Source: Comamonas sp. BIGb0124 (GTDB lineage Bacteria > Pseudomonadota > Gammaproteobacteria > Burkholderiales > Burkholderiaceae_C). Taken from it: a DNA stretch of 64,000 bases. The notes beneath the pieces are model-generated. The model searched no databases. It was not told where the DNA came from and saw nothing but the letters and a program-made list of their open reading frames with translations. Position 1 is the first letter of the stretch. Each line of letters opens with the position of its first letter. The translations under genes and the position numbers were made by a program. The stretch lies in assembly GCF_003752175.1 (NCBI RefSeq), contig NZ_RJVF01000008.1, positions 868,001 to 932,000 on the forward strand, in the 5' to 3' direction. Positions 18,260 to 27,077 of this stretch are shown piece after piece.

Positions 18260-19429
18260 ATGGAGTCATCCAGCCAAGACCGCCAACTCCCCGCCACCGA
18301 GCGCAAGCTGCAGCAAGCGCGCCGGGACGGCCAAGTCGCGCGCTCGCGCGATCTGGGGCACCTTGCCGTGCTGGGCACGGGCACGGTGGCCATCCTGCTG
18401 CTGGCCCCCTGGATCACGGACACCCTGCGCACCGGACTCGCCGGCCAGCTGACTTTCGACAGCCATGCGCTCGACAGCGCCGAAAGCATGCTGCCCGGAC
18501 TGCGCCGGCTGGCTCTCGCTGCGCTGGCCTGCGCCGCGGCCGTCGGTTTCCTGGTGGCAATGGCCAGCCTGATCAGCACGGTCGCCGCGGGCGGCTGGAT
18601 CGCCAGCCTCAAGCCGATCACCCCCGATCTCAAACGCATCAACCCGCTCTCCGGCATTTCGAATCTGCTGAGCAAACAGCAGCTCACCCAGCTCGTCAAG
18701 GTCTGCATACTGGCGGGCGTCATCGGCTCGCTGGGCTGGGCTTACGTGAAAGGCAGCCTGCACAAGGTGGCCGCCATGGTGCTTCAGCCCTCGCCCGAAG
18801 CCGTGACCTACCTGGCCAACTGGCTGCTGGCCGGCGTGGGCCTGATGCTGCTGGTGGTGCTCGCTGTGGCGCTGGTCGATGTGCCGCTTCAGACCTACTT
18901 CCATCACCAGCGCTTGCGCATGTCGCACCAGGAAGTCAAGCAGGAGAACCGGGAGTCGGAAGGCGACCCGCACACCAAGGGCCGCCAGCGATCGCTGCAG
19001 CGCAAGGCCACGCAGCGCGCCAGCATCACCGCCGTTCCGCGTGCCGACGTGGTGCTGATGAATCCCACCCACTATGCCGTGGCGCTGCGCTACGACGAGC
19101 AGACCATGCAGGCGCCACAGGTCATCTCCAAGGGGGCCGATCTGCTGGCCATGCGCATCCGCGATGTCGCGCGCACGCACGGCATCCCGGTGATCCAGTC
19201 GCCCATGCTGGCTCGGGCGCTGTATGCCCACGCCGAGATCGACCAGCCGATTCCCGGCAGCCTCTACACCGCAGTGGCCCAGGTCATGGCCTATCTGTAC
19301 CGCCTGCGCGCCGCCCTGCGCGGACAGGGCCAGATGCCCGTCGAACCGCCCGATCCCGAGGTGCCGGTCGAGCTCGATCCGCACCATGTCGCGGCCAGGC
19401 TGACGACCACCGAAGGCAGTGACGCATGA
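18260..19429 (+). CDS. flhB: Flagellar export switch protein FlhB
   Basis: FlhB is the export-gate component whose self-cleavage switches secretion from hook to filament substrates. The 389-residue product has four transmembrane helices between about residues 35 and 215. The conserved cytoplasmic domain contains the autocleavage site N268-P-T-H. The N-terminal segment RKLQQARRDGQVARSRDL is typical. Its stop overlaps the flhA start as ATGA, so flhB-flhA-flhF are translationally coupled. The 143-base upstream gap carries a weak resemblance to the fliF/fliE class II region at about 18165-18200. Confidence 0.97.
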   Translation: MESSSQDRQLPATERKLQQARRDGQVARSRDLGHLAVLGTGTVAILLLAPWITDTLRTGLAGQLTFDSHALDSAESMLPGLRRLALAALACAAAVGFLVAMASLISTVAAGGWIASLKPITPDLKRINPLSGISNLLSKQQLTQLVKVCILAGVIGSLGWAYVKGSLHKVAAMVLQPSPEAVTYLANWLLAGVGLMLLVVLAVALVDVPLQTYFHHQRLRMSHQEVKQENRESEGDPHTKGRQRSLQRKATQRASITAVPRADVVLMNPTHYAVALRYDEQTMQAPQVISKGADLLAMRIRDVARTHGIPVIQSPMLARALYAHAEIDQPIPGSLYTAVAQVMAYLYRLRAALRGQGQMPVEPPDPEVPVELDPHHVAARLTTTEGSDA

Positions 19430-21501
19430 ACCAGTTGCACGCTCTGCGCCACTCGGCCCTGCGCAACCTGCGCGGCGCCAACGCGCTGGCCGCGCCACTG
19501 CTCGTCATCGCCATCCTCGCCTTGATGGTGCTGCCGATGCCGCCGTGGCTGCTGGACACCTTCTTCACGCTCAACATCGCCTCGTCGCTGATCGTCATGA
19601 TGGTGGCGGCCTACATGATCCGGCCGCTGGACTTCGCCTCTTTCCCCAGCGTGCTGCTGCTGACCACGCTGATGCGGCTGTCGCTCAACGTCGCCTCGTC
19701 GCGGGTGGTGCTGATGGAAGGCCATACGGGTGCCGGGGCGGCCGGCGCGGTGATCGAGGCCTTCGGGCATTTCCTCATCGGCGGCAATTTCGCCGTCGGC
19801 CTGATCGTTTTCATGATCATCGTGGTGATCAACTTCATCGTGATCACCAAAGGCGCCGAACGCATGGCCGAGGTCTCGGCCCGCTTCACGCTGGACGCCA
19901 TGCCGGGCAAGCAGATGGCCGTCGACGCCGATCTCAATGCCGGCGTGATCGACGAGAAGGAAGCCCGCCGCCGCCGTGCCGAGGTGGGCGAAGAGGCCAA
20001 CTTCTTTGGCTCCATGGACGGCGCCTCGAAATTCGTGCGCGGCGATGCCATCGCGGGCATTCTGATCCTGGTGATCAACATCGTCGGTGGCTTGGCGGTC
20101 GGCATGCTGCAGCACGGACTGTCGGCCAGCCAGGCGGCCGACAGCTACATCCTGCTGGCCGTCGGCGATGCGCTGGTGGCGCAGATCCCCGCGCTGCTGA
20201 TCTCGGTCGCCGCGGCCATGGTGATCTCTCGCGTCGGACGCGAAAGCGATGTCGGCCACCAGATCGTCCAGCAGGTCTTCAGCTCACCCCGGGTCCTGGC
20301 CCTGACCGCGGCCATCCTGGGTCTGCTGGGCATGATCCCGGGCATGCCGCACCTGGTGTTCCTGACGATTGCCTGCCTGATCGGCTACGCCGCCTATGCT
20401 GCCTCGCGCAAGCCCGTGGCCGACGCCAACGTCGCCATCGCCCCCGCCCCGCCCGGCGATGTGGACGCCAGTTGGAACGACCTGCAACCCGTCGACCTGC
20501 TGGGGCTGGAACTGGGCTATCGCCTGATCGCCCTGGTCGACAAGAACCGCAACGGCGACCTGCTCAGCCGCATCAAGGCGGTGCGGCGCAAGTTCGCGCA
20601 GGAAGTCGGTTTCCTGCCCCCCGCCGTGCACGTGCGCGACAACCTCGATCTCAAGCCCGGCGCCTATCGCATCACGCTGCGCGGTGTGGTCGTGGGCGAA
20701 GGCGAAGCATTCCCCGGCATGTACATGGCCATCAATCCGGGCGGCATCACCACGCCGCTGATCGGCACCTCGACCCGCGACCCGGCTTTCGACCTTCCCG
20801 CGCAGTGGATCGAGGAACGCCAGAAAGAAATAGCCCAGATGGCCGGCTACACCGTGGTCGACGCCTCGACGGTGTTGGCCACCCATCTGTCGCACGTGGT
20901 GCAGACGCACGCAGCCAAGCTGCTCAGCCGCACGGAAACCCAGCAATTGGTGGACTACATCGGCCAGCACGTGCCCAAGCTGATCGAGGAAGTGGTGCCC
21001 AAGCTCGTGTCCATCGCCACGCTGCAGAAGGTGCTTCAGTTGCTGCTCGAAGAATCGGTGCATATCCGGGACATGCGCACCATCGTGGAGTGTCTGGCCG
21101 AGAACGCCGGCGCGACCGATGCGGCCGAACTGGTCCGCCATGTGCGCATTGCGCTGGCTCCTGCCATCGTGCAGCAGATCTACGGCCCCGTCGCCGAACT
21201 GGACGTGATGGCCATCGAACCCAACCTGGAGCGCCTGCTGATCCAGGCGCTGACCAATCCACAGGGCCCGGCGCTCGACCCGGGCGTGGCCGACATGCTC
21301 GTCAACCACGCCGGCAGCCTGGCCCAGCAGCAGGAAGAACAGGGTCTGCCCGCGTGCCTGCTGGTGCCCGATGCCATACGCCCGACCATGGCACGCCTGC
21401 TGCGCCGCAAGGCGCCACGCCTGCATGTGCTGGCCCACAGTGAAATCCCCGAGAACCAGACGATACGGATCGGACCCGTGATCCGAGGAGCAACGACATG
21501 A
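19426..21501 (+). CDS. flhA: Flagellar export gate protein FlhA
   Basis: FlhA is the largest export-gate protein; its cytoplasmic ring docks chaperone-substrate complexes. The 691-residue length is normal. About eight transmembrane helices lie within residues 20-330, with the conserved FHIPEP-type cytoplasmic segment GDAIAGILILVINIVGGLAVG in the N-terminal half. The C-terminal domain includes GAYRITLRGVVVGEGEAFPG and later TQQLVDYIGQHVPKLIEEVVP. It overlaps flhB and flhF by four bases at each end. Confidence 0.97.
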   Translation: MNQLHALRHSALRNLRGANALAAPLLVIAILALMVLPMPPWLLDTFFTLNIASSLIVMMVAAYMIRPLDFASFPSVLLLTTLMRLSLNVASSRVVLMEGHTGAGAAGAVIEAFGHFLIGGNFAVGLIVFMIIVVINFIVITKGAERMAEVSARFTLDAMPGKQMAVDADLNAGVIDEKEARRRRAEVGEEANFFGSMDGASKFVRGDAIAGILILVINIVGGLAVGMLQHGLSASQAADSYILLAVGDALVAQIPALLISVAAAMVISRVGRESDVGHQIVQQVFSSPRVLALTAAILGLLGMIPGMPHLVFLTIACLIGYAAYAASRKPVADANVAIAPAPPGDVDASWNDLQPVDLLGLELGYRLIALVDKNRNGDLLSRIKAVRRKFAQEVGFLPPAVHVRDNLDLKPGAYRITLRGVVVGEGEAFPGMYMAINPGGITTPLIGTSTRDPAFDLPAQWIEERQKEIAQMAGYTVVDASTVLATHLSHVVQTHAAKLLSRTETQQLVDYIGQHVPKLIEEVVPKLVSIATLQKVLQLLLEESVHIRDMRTIVECLAENAGATDAAELVRHVRIALAPAIVQQIYGPVAELDVMAIEPNLERLLIQALTNPQGPALDPGVADMLVNHAGSLAQQQEEQGLPACLLVPDAIRPTMARLLRRKAPRLHVLAHSEIPENQTIRIGPVIRGATT

Positions 21502-23351
21502 ACATCCATCGATTCCTGGCGCCCAACACCCGCGAAGCACTGGCCCGCGCCCGTGCCGTGTTCGGCGACGATGCCGTGATCCTGGCCACCCGCGCGTCGG
21601 CGGAAGGGGTGGAAGTGACCGTCACCTCGGAACACGAACTGGCGCAGTTGGGGCAGCCCCTGCCACCGGCAGCGGCCCGGGCACCCGCCCCCAGACCCGC
21701 ACCCGCTGCGGCGAGCTCGCCGGCAGCCACGTCGGCCGTTCCGGCGCAACCCGCTCAGGCACCCGTCGCGGCAGCCCGGAGCCCGGAGCCCCCCCCGGCC
21801 CCCGCGATGCCCAACGAGACCACGTCCGTGCAAAGCGACACCGAGCAGTTGGCCATGAGCACCTTGTCGTTCCAGGACTACGTCCGTGAACGCATGCTGC
21901 GCCGCCAGCCAACCGGCGAAGCGACCGGACACTCACCGGCCGCCTCGCCGGAAGCGGGCGAACTGCAAACTTCGGCAGTCCCCCCCATGGAAGGGACTGG
22001 CACAGGGCGCGGCGCCGGACAGGCCAACGCGCCCCTGCCCTCCGCCGTGCATGCCCTGCCGCTCTTCCGTGCCACGGCCGAAGGCGGAGCCGACGACAGC
22101 GCCAGCGCCGCGACAGCCATTGCACGCCTGCACGAAGAACTCCGTGTGGAACGCGAAACCCTGCGCCTGCAGGAATTGCGGGCTCGAGCCCGGGCCGAGC
22201 GAATCGAGCAGGACCGGCAGGTGGCCCCGCGGCAAGCGTCTGCGTCCGGCATCGTCCTGTCCGCCACGACCGGATCGGCCGCGCTGGGCATGCCTTCGCC
22301 TGCAGCCGCGGGCATGCCGGACGCCACGACTTTGCACACGGCGGCACTGCGCATGGGCACGGCCGAGATCCAGACCACCCGCGCAGAGAATCTGCGGCTG
22401 GCCGACGAGCTGCGCATGATGAAGGACATGATCAACACCCGGCTCAACACCCTGAGCTGGTTTGGCCAGGCCCGGCAGGATCCGTTGCGCCAGAGCCTGA
22501 TGCTGGCCCTGGCACGTGGAGGTTTTTCGTCCGTGCTGGCGCGCAAGCTGCTGGAAAAACTGCCGCAAGGCCTGGACGGCCCCCAGGCCCTGCTGTGGCT
22601 GCAGCGCGTGCTGGCCCACAATCTCCGCGCCGATTCGTCCGATCAGACGCTGTTGTCCGAGGGCGGCGTGCACGTCCTGGTCGGACCGACCGGTGTCGGC
22701 AAGACCACCACCATTGCCAAACTGGCCGGTCAGCATGCCGTGCAACACGGACCGGGCAGTGTCGGCCTCATCAGCTTCGACACGAGTCGCCCGGCGGCAC
22801 TCGAGCAGTTGCGTGCGCAGGTCCAGCCCTTTGGCGTCGTGGCACACGAGGCCCGCTCCCGTCACGATCTGCAATCCCTGCTCGAGCTGTTTGCCAGCCG
22901 CCGCCTGGTGCTGATCGACACCGCCGGCTATTCGCCCGCCGACCCGCGTCTTCAGGAACTGCTGGCCTCGCTGGAACTGCCGTTCGTCAATCGCATCGTG
23001 GTGCTCAACGCCAACAGTCCGCAGGACACGCTCGAGCAGGTGCTGCGCAGCTTCGGCAGCACCCAGGCCATGCTGACCAAGATCGACGAGACCCATCGCC
23101 TCGCTCCGGCCTTGTGCGCCCTGATCGGCCACCGTGCCAGGCTGCGCGGCGTGTGCGATGGCCAGCGAGTCGCCGACGACTGGCACCTGCCCGACGGCGC
23201 GGCTCTGGTGGCGCAGGCGCTGGCCGCCGGCGCCCAGGCCGCCCGCAGGACCAGCCGCGAAGAGCCGGACGAAGAGCTCAGTTTCTATTTTGCCCAGGAC
23301 CAGGGCGCAACGGCCTACGCGCCTGCCCCGGCGGGCCATTACGCCGCCTGA
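21498..23351 (+). CDS. flhF: Flagellar SRP-like GTPase FlhF
   Basis: FlhF is an SRP54-type GTPase that helps place flagella and their export machinery at the membrane. This 617-residue form is longer than the 400-450 common in the family. A short N-terminal motif (MNIHRFLAPNTREALARAR) is followed by a Pro/Ala-rich linker of about 250 residues and a coiled coil near 200-250. The GTPase domain has G1 GPTGVGKTTT at about 396-405 and LIDTAGYS as the G3 region. FlhG, the usual partner ATPase, is not encoded next to it; fliA follows directly. Confidence 0.95.
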   Translation: MNIHRFLAPNTREALARARAVFGDDAVILATRASAEGVEVTVTSEHELAQLGQPLPPAAARAPAPRPAPAAASSPAATSAVPAQPAQAPVAAARSPEPPPAPAMPNETTSVQSDTEQLAMSTLSFQDYVRERMLRRQPTGEATGHSPAASPEAGELQTSAVPPMEGTGTGRGAGQANAPLPSAVHALPLFRATAEGGADDSASAATAIARLHEELRVERETLRLQELRARARAERIEQDRQVAPRQASASGIVLSATTGSAALGMPSPAAAGMPDATTLHTAALRMGTAEIQTTRAENLRLADELRMMKDMINTRLNTLSWFGQARQDPLRQSLMLALARGGFSSVLARKLLEKLPQGLDGPQALLWLQRVLAHNLRADSSDQTLLSEGGVHVLVGPTGVGKTTTIAKLAGQHAVQHGPGSVGLISFDTSRPAALEQLRAQVQPFGVVAHEARSRHDLQSLLELFASRRLVLIDTAGYSPADPRLQELLASLELPFVNRIVVLNANSPQDTLEQVLRSFGSTQAMLTKIDETHRLAPALCALIGHRARLRGVCDGQRVADDWHLPDGAALVAQALAAGAQAARRTSREEPDEELSFYFAQDQGATAYAPAPAGHYAA

Positions 23352-23370
23352 GCCACCGGAACACCACGCC

Positions 23371-24087
23371 ATGTACAACGCCACTGGCCGCCTCGATCGC
23401 GACAGCATGATCCGGCAGTACCTGCCGCTCGTGCACAAGCTCGCGCATCACATGATCATCAAGCTGCCGGCCAGCGTCGAGCTCGACGACCTGGTCCAAG
23501 CCGGCATGATCGGACTGGCCGACGCACTCACCCGCTACGAGAGTTCGCAGGGGGTGCAGTTCGAGACCTTTGCTTCGCAGCGTATCCGGGGGGCCATGAT
23601 CGACGAGCTGCGCGAAGTGGACTGGATGTCCCGCAGCTCCCGCAAGAGTCAGAAAGACATCGAAAAGGCCCTGCACCGGCTCGAGCAGACCCTGGGCCGC
23701 CAGCCGCAGGAATCCGAGATCGCCGCCGAACTGGGCCTGAAGCTCGCCGAGTACCAGAGCCTGCTGGGCCGGGTTCGCGGCACGCAACTGGTGTATCTCG
23801 AAGACATGCCCGGGCATGGGGACGAAGAAGGCAGTTTTCTCGACCGCAACCTGGGCGACACCCAGGCCGATCCGGTCAACCTGCTGCAGGACCACCGCAT
23901 GCGGCAAAGCCTGGTCGCGGCGATCAAGACCCTGCCCGAGCGTGAACAGCTCATCATGAGCATGTATTACGAACAGGACATGAACCTCAAGGAAATCGCC
24001 CTGGTGCTCGAGATCACGGAAAGCCGCGTCTGCCAGTTGCACAGTCAGTCGATTGCGCGGCTGCGAACCAAGATGCGCAATCACTGA
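23371..24087 (+). CDS. fliA: Flagellar RNA polymerase sigma factor FliA (sigma-28)
   Basis: FliA directs RNA polymerase to class III flagellar promoters; five candidate targets are visible in this window. The 238-residue protein has region 2 (LVQAGMIGLADALTRYESSQG, then FETFASQRIRGAMIDELR) and a region 4 helix-turn-helix (LKEIALVLEITESRVCQLHSQ). The ATG at 23371 is chosen over the longer frame, which runs back into flhF. The anti-sigma factor gene flgM lies nearby on the other strand. Confidence 0.97.
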   Translation: MYNATGRLDRDSMIRQYLPLVHKLAHHMIIKLPASVELDDLVQAGMIGLADALTRYESSQGVQFETFASQRIRGAMIDELREVDWMSRSSRKSQKDIEKALHRLEQTLGRQPQESEIAAELGLKLAEYQSLLGRVRGTQLVYLEDMPGHGDEEGSFLDRNLGDTQADPVNLLQDHRMRQSLVAAIKTLPEREQLIMSMYYEQDMNLKEIALVLEITESRVCQLHSQSIARLRTKMRNH

Positions 24088-24153
24088 TCGCCCTCTCTCC
24101 CTGGGCGCATGCCGTCAGGGATCCGTCCAGGGGATCAGGCCGTCCGAAGGCCC

Positions 24154-24552
24154 TCAGCCCTGGGTGCGGTACAGCCGTGCCGCACTGCCATGGCGCGGAA
24201 CCCCGGGCTGCACGGCAGCCTGGTAGGTCGGCTCGTGGCTCACGGCGGCTTCGGGCAACACGGCCTGCAGTGCTTCCTCGATCTGCAACAGGCGGCGAGC
24301 CAGTTGTTCTTGCAGGCCGTTGGTGGCTGCACGGGCCCGGCGTATGCGTTCGCCTTCGCCCTCCGTCCAGGTGTGTTCGGTCAGCGACAGCATGAGTTCG
24401 TGCATCCGGCTGGAGCTGTCACGCAAGGCAGCACTGGTGGCGAGAACGACATCCAGGTTGCCATCGGCAAGGGCTTGCCCCATGGCCTGGACCTGCTTTT
24501 CCAGGGCCTGCAAGGCTTGCTGGGCCTGGGGGGTGGACGATGGCGATGTCAT
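24154..24552 (-). CDS. flgN: Flagellar hook-filament junction chaperone FlgN
   Basis: FlgN is the export chaperone for the junction proteins FlgK and FlgL. The product is a 132-residue helical protein with LQALEKQVQAMGQAL near the N-terminus and a second amphipathic helix (LQEQLARRLLQIEEALQAV) near residue 90, the FlgN pattern. A TTG four codons upstream is possible, but the ATG at 24552 is preferred. It lies downstream of flgM in the usual flgA-flgM-flgN order and is convergent with fliA. Confidence 0.88.
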   Translation of the reverse strand: MTSPSSTPQAQQALQALEKQVQAMGQALADGNLDVVLATSAALRDSSSRMHELMLSLTEHTWTEGEGERIRRARAATNGLQEQLARRLLQIEEALQAVLPEAAVSHEPTYQAAVQPGVPRHGSAARLYRTQG

Positions 24553-24576
24553 GGGGCTGGTCAAAAGAACGGGAGA

Positions 24577-24891
24577 TCAGATGGATGAGCGCGACATGAC
24601 TTCCTGAGCATTCGCGAGGAGCTTGTCGGCGATCGCCTCGGGGTTGACCTGGTAGGTCTTGTCGGCAATGGCTGCACGCATGGCGGCGACCTTGTCGAGG
24701 TCGATTCCGGCATGGGCCGCAGAGTTCTGGTTGAGTGCACGCAGGCTGTTGGTGACATTCACACCGCTGCCGGCAGTGGCGGCGGGCGTCGCGACGGACT
24801 CGCCGGCCTGCGCACGTACACCGGCGGCACGGGCCTGGAAGGCCTGGGCGTCGGTGCTCAGCGAGGGGTCGAGGGACGGTTCGATTTTCAT
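24577..24891 (-). CDS. flgM: Anti-sigma-28 factor FlgM
   Basis: FlgM binds and holds FliA until the hook is complete, then is exported through the flagellum. The 104-residue product begins MKIEPS, is low-complexity and Ala-rich in the first half, and has the helical sigma-binding C-terminus (IDLDKVAAMRAAIADKTYQVN, then AIADKLLANAQEVMSRS). A CGGAG ribosome site precedes the ATG. It has its own sigma-28 promoter at 24934-24960, the classic feedback arrangement, besides any read-through from flgA. Confidence 0.95.
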   Translation of the reverse strand: MKIEPSLDPSLSTDAQAFQARAAGVRAQAGESVATPAATAGSGVNVTNSLRALNQNSAAHAGIDLDKVAAMRAAIADKTYQVNPEAIADKLLANAQEVMSRSSI

Positions 24892-24933
24892 GGTGCACTC
24901 CGATCATCAGCTTGGCAGCTGGTGTTTCCAGGG

Positions 24934-24960
24934 ATATCGGCGGCTGAGGTGTGAACTTGA
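24934..24960 (-). promoter_or_regulatory. Sigma-28 promoter of flgMN
   Basis: On the minus strand TCAA (24960-24957), a 15-base spacer, then GCCGATAT (24941-24934). It lies between flgA and flgM, 43 bases before the flgM ATG, so flgMN can be expressed from a class III promoter independent of flgA. Confidence 0.88.
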
Positions 24961-24983
24961 GGTTTTATTGTAAGAAAAAGCTG

Positions 24984-25916
24984 CTAAATGCGCAGTTGCA
25001 CGGTCTGCTCCGCCACGGCCGTCCCGGAAACCGTGCGGCCGGTATCGAGCTTGACCCGCACCGACTGGCCCTTCGCGGCATTGCCCATGGCCTGGCCCGA
25101 GGCCGTGATCTGGAAGGTCCCGCTGTTCACCAGCACCCGCACCGTATCGCCCTGCACGATGATATCCGGCCGCTTGACCATGTAATCCCGCAGGGGCTGT
25201 CCGGCCGGCAGGGCGCGCGCGGCGATCTGCCCGAGCCACTGCGCCCTGTCGGCCAGCACGGGGGCCGGCGAGCTCGCCCAGTCGACTTCGGCCGGCTGCG
25301 CGTCGTCCTCGGCCAGCACCTGCCCGGCCCGCACCGGATTGCGCAGGACCCACGCAGGCCCCCAGGCCTTGACGGTCACGGGCAGGAACACGTTCCAGCG
25401 CACGGGCCCTTCGGTACAGCGCAGACCGACGCGGGCACGGCCCCACAGGCGGCTGCCTGCCGGCAGATAGGGTTCGATGCGCGAACACGGTGCAAGACGC
25501 AGACGGCCGTCGAGCGCGCCCATGATCACTTCCATGCGCAGCGCGCCGCCCGCGAGTGCCTGGGCCTGCTGCACCTGTTCGCCCAGCCACCGACGGCCCG
25601 GGTCATCCAGTCCGCTGCGTTCGTCCACACCTGCCAGAACGTCGCCGGCGGCAGGCTGAGGCGGCTGACCGGCGGCCGGTGCACCGGCCGTCGAGGGCGC
25701 TGCGGCACGAGCCACCGGCTCGAGGTGTTCGCGGCCCAGCCGCGGATCGAGGGTGATGCGCCCGACCTCGTTGGGAGGCGCCGAAACCGCCTGCGCGGCG
25801 CTCTGAGCCCGGACCGTCGACACGCCCATCGCAGCGCAAGCGATGCAGACGCAGCCGGCCAGCCATCGGGCGGCACGCGGCAGGCCTGCACGGAACGCGG
25901 GAGAGGTGCACGTCAT
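24984..25916 (-). CDS. flgA: Flagellar P-ring assembly chaperone FlgA
   Basis: FlgA is the periplasmic chaperone for P-ring (FlgI) assembly. The 310-residue product has an N-terminal hydrophobic signal segment (about residues 16-36, ending near VRAQ). The C-terminal SAF/chaperone domain spans about residues 185-310, with LPAGQPLRDYMVKRPDIIVQGD and QAMGNAAKGQSVRVK as recognisable family features. Like other long beta-group FlgA proteins it has a variable region of about 100 residues after the signal. It is divergent from flgB. Confidence 0.93.
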   Translation of the reverse strand: MTCTSPAFRAGLPRAARWLAGCVCIACAAMGVSTVRAQSAAQAVSAPPNEVGRITLDPRLGREHLEPVARAAAPSTAGAPAAGQPPQPAAGDVLAGVDERSGLDDPGRRWLGEQVQQAQALAGGALRMEVIMGALDGRLRLAPCSRIEPYLPAGSRLWGRARVGLRCTEGPVRWNVFLPVTVKAWGPAWVLRNPVRAGQVLAEDDAQPAEVDWASSPAPVLADRAQWLGQIAARALPAGQPLRDYMVKRPDIIVQGDTVRVLVNSGTFQITASGQAMGNAAKGQSVRVKLDTGRTVSGTAVAEQTVQLRI

Positions 25917-26170
25917 TCGGATGCGTCTTTCTGTAGCGTATGACAGGGCACACGGAGTTGATGGGGGGTCGCGGCACGCGCGTGGCCTGGAACGACCGCG
26001 TGCACGGTATCCATCCGACCTTCACGCTTTGCCACGACCAGCACTTTAGGGCGGGGCACCCTGACCCAAAGCGCCGAACAGCGGGCTAAACCGTGTGCTC
26101 TTCGGCCCTTATCCCGGCAGGTCGGCTTTGATAATTCAATACAACTCAATCCATCACGAGAGGCGTGGAT

Positions 26171-26617
26171 ATGCTGGACAAACTGACTGCCGGGCTGGAC
26201 TTCCAGGCCAAGGCCCTGGCCTTGCGCGCCGAGCGCCAGACCGTGCTCGCCAGCAACATCGCCAACGCCGACACGCCAGGCTATCAGGCTCGCGACATGA
26301 AGTTCTCGCAGGCCTTGCAAGCCGCAAGCCTGCCCTCCTCCAGCCTTCGGGCTCCCACGGCCTCGACCAGCCCTGCCGTCGGCGTCGCGGCACACACCCG
26401 CCATATCCCGCTGACCGTCCCGACCCTGGGTGCGGGCAGCGTGTCCGGCGGCGATCTCGCCTACAGCACACACAGCCAGCCCAGCCTGGACCGCAACACC
26501 GTCGATCTCGACCGCGAGCGTGCCGCCTTCTCGGACAACAGCGTGCGCTACGAGGCGGCACTGCGTTTTCTCAACGGTTCGTCCAAAACCATGCTGTCGG
26601 CCATCACCGGTCAATAA
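26171..26617 (+). CDS. flgB: Flagellar proximal rod protein FlgB
   Basis: FlgB is the most proximal rod subunit. The 148-residue protein shows the rod/hook N-terminal motif [20 protein letters not shown] near residues 30-49 and a C-terminal helix ([19 protein letters not shown]). The ATG at 26171 has a GAGAGG ribosome site; a GTG two codons earlier is less likely. It starts the ten-gene flgBCDEFGHIJKL run, divergent from flgA across a 254-base gap that should hold class II promoters for both. Confidence 0.95.
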   Translation: MLDKLTAGLDFQAKALALRAERQTVLASNIANADTPGYQARDMKFSQALQAASLPSSSLRAPTASTSPAVGVAAHTRHIPLTVPTLGAGSVSGGDLAYSTHSQPSLDRNTVDLDRERAAFSDNSVRYEAALRFLNGSSKTMLSAITGQ

Positions 26618-26646
26618 GACCGCGCCCGCTCAACCAGGACCTCGCC

Positions 26647-27054
26647 ATGACCAGCATGTTTTCGATCTTCGACGTCTCGGGCAGCGCCGTCAGCGCCCAG
26701 ACCCAGCGCCTCAACGTCGTCGCCAGCAACCTGGCCAATGCCGATGCAGCCGCGGGCCCCGACGGCAAGGCCTACAAGGCCCGCGAGGTGGTCTTCACCA
26801 CCGCAGCCATGGGCCATGCCGCCACGCCGGGTGTGGCGGTCACAGCCGTGCGCGAGAACGATGCACCGGGCCGCCGCGTGCTCGAGCCCGGCAGCCCGCA
26901 GGCCGACGCCGAGGGTTACGTGACTTACTCCAACGTCAATCCGGTCGAGGAAATGGTCAACATGATTTCCGCCTCGCGCTCGTACCAGAACAACGTGGAA
27001 GTGATGAACACCGCCAAGAGCCTGCTGCTCAAGACCTTGCAGCTCGGCCAGTAA
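26647..27054 (+). CDS. flgC: Flagellar proximal rod protein FlgC
   Basis: FlgC is a proximal rod subunit of the basal body. The 135-residue product has the N-terminal motif [15 protein letters not shown], and the C-terminal motif [21 protein letters not shown] followed by [10 protein letters not shown], both standard for FlgC. It lies 29 bases after flgB in the same operon. Confidence 0.97.
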   Translation: MTSMFSIFDVSGSAVSAQTQRLNVVASNLANADAAAGPDGKAYKAREVVFTTAAMGHAATPGVAVTAVRENDAPGRRVLEPGSPQADAEGYVTYSNVNPVEEMVNMISASRSYQNNVEVMNTAKSLLLKTLQLGQ

Positions 27055-27077
27055 GCCCTACCCGCCGAGACCCCGCC

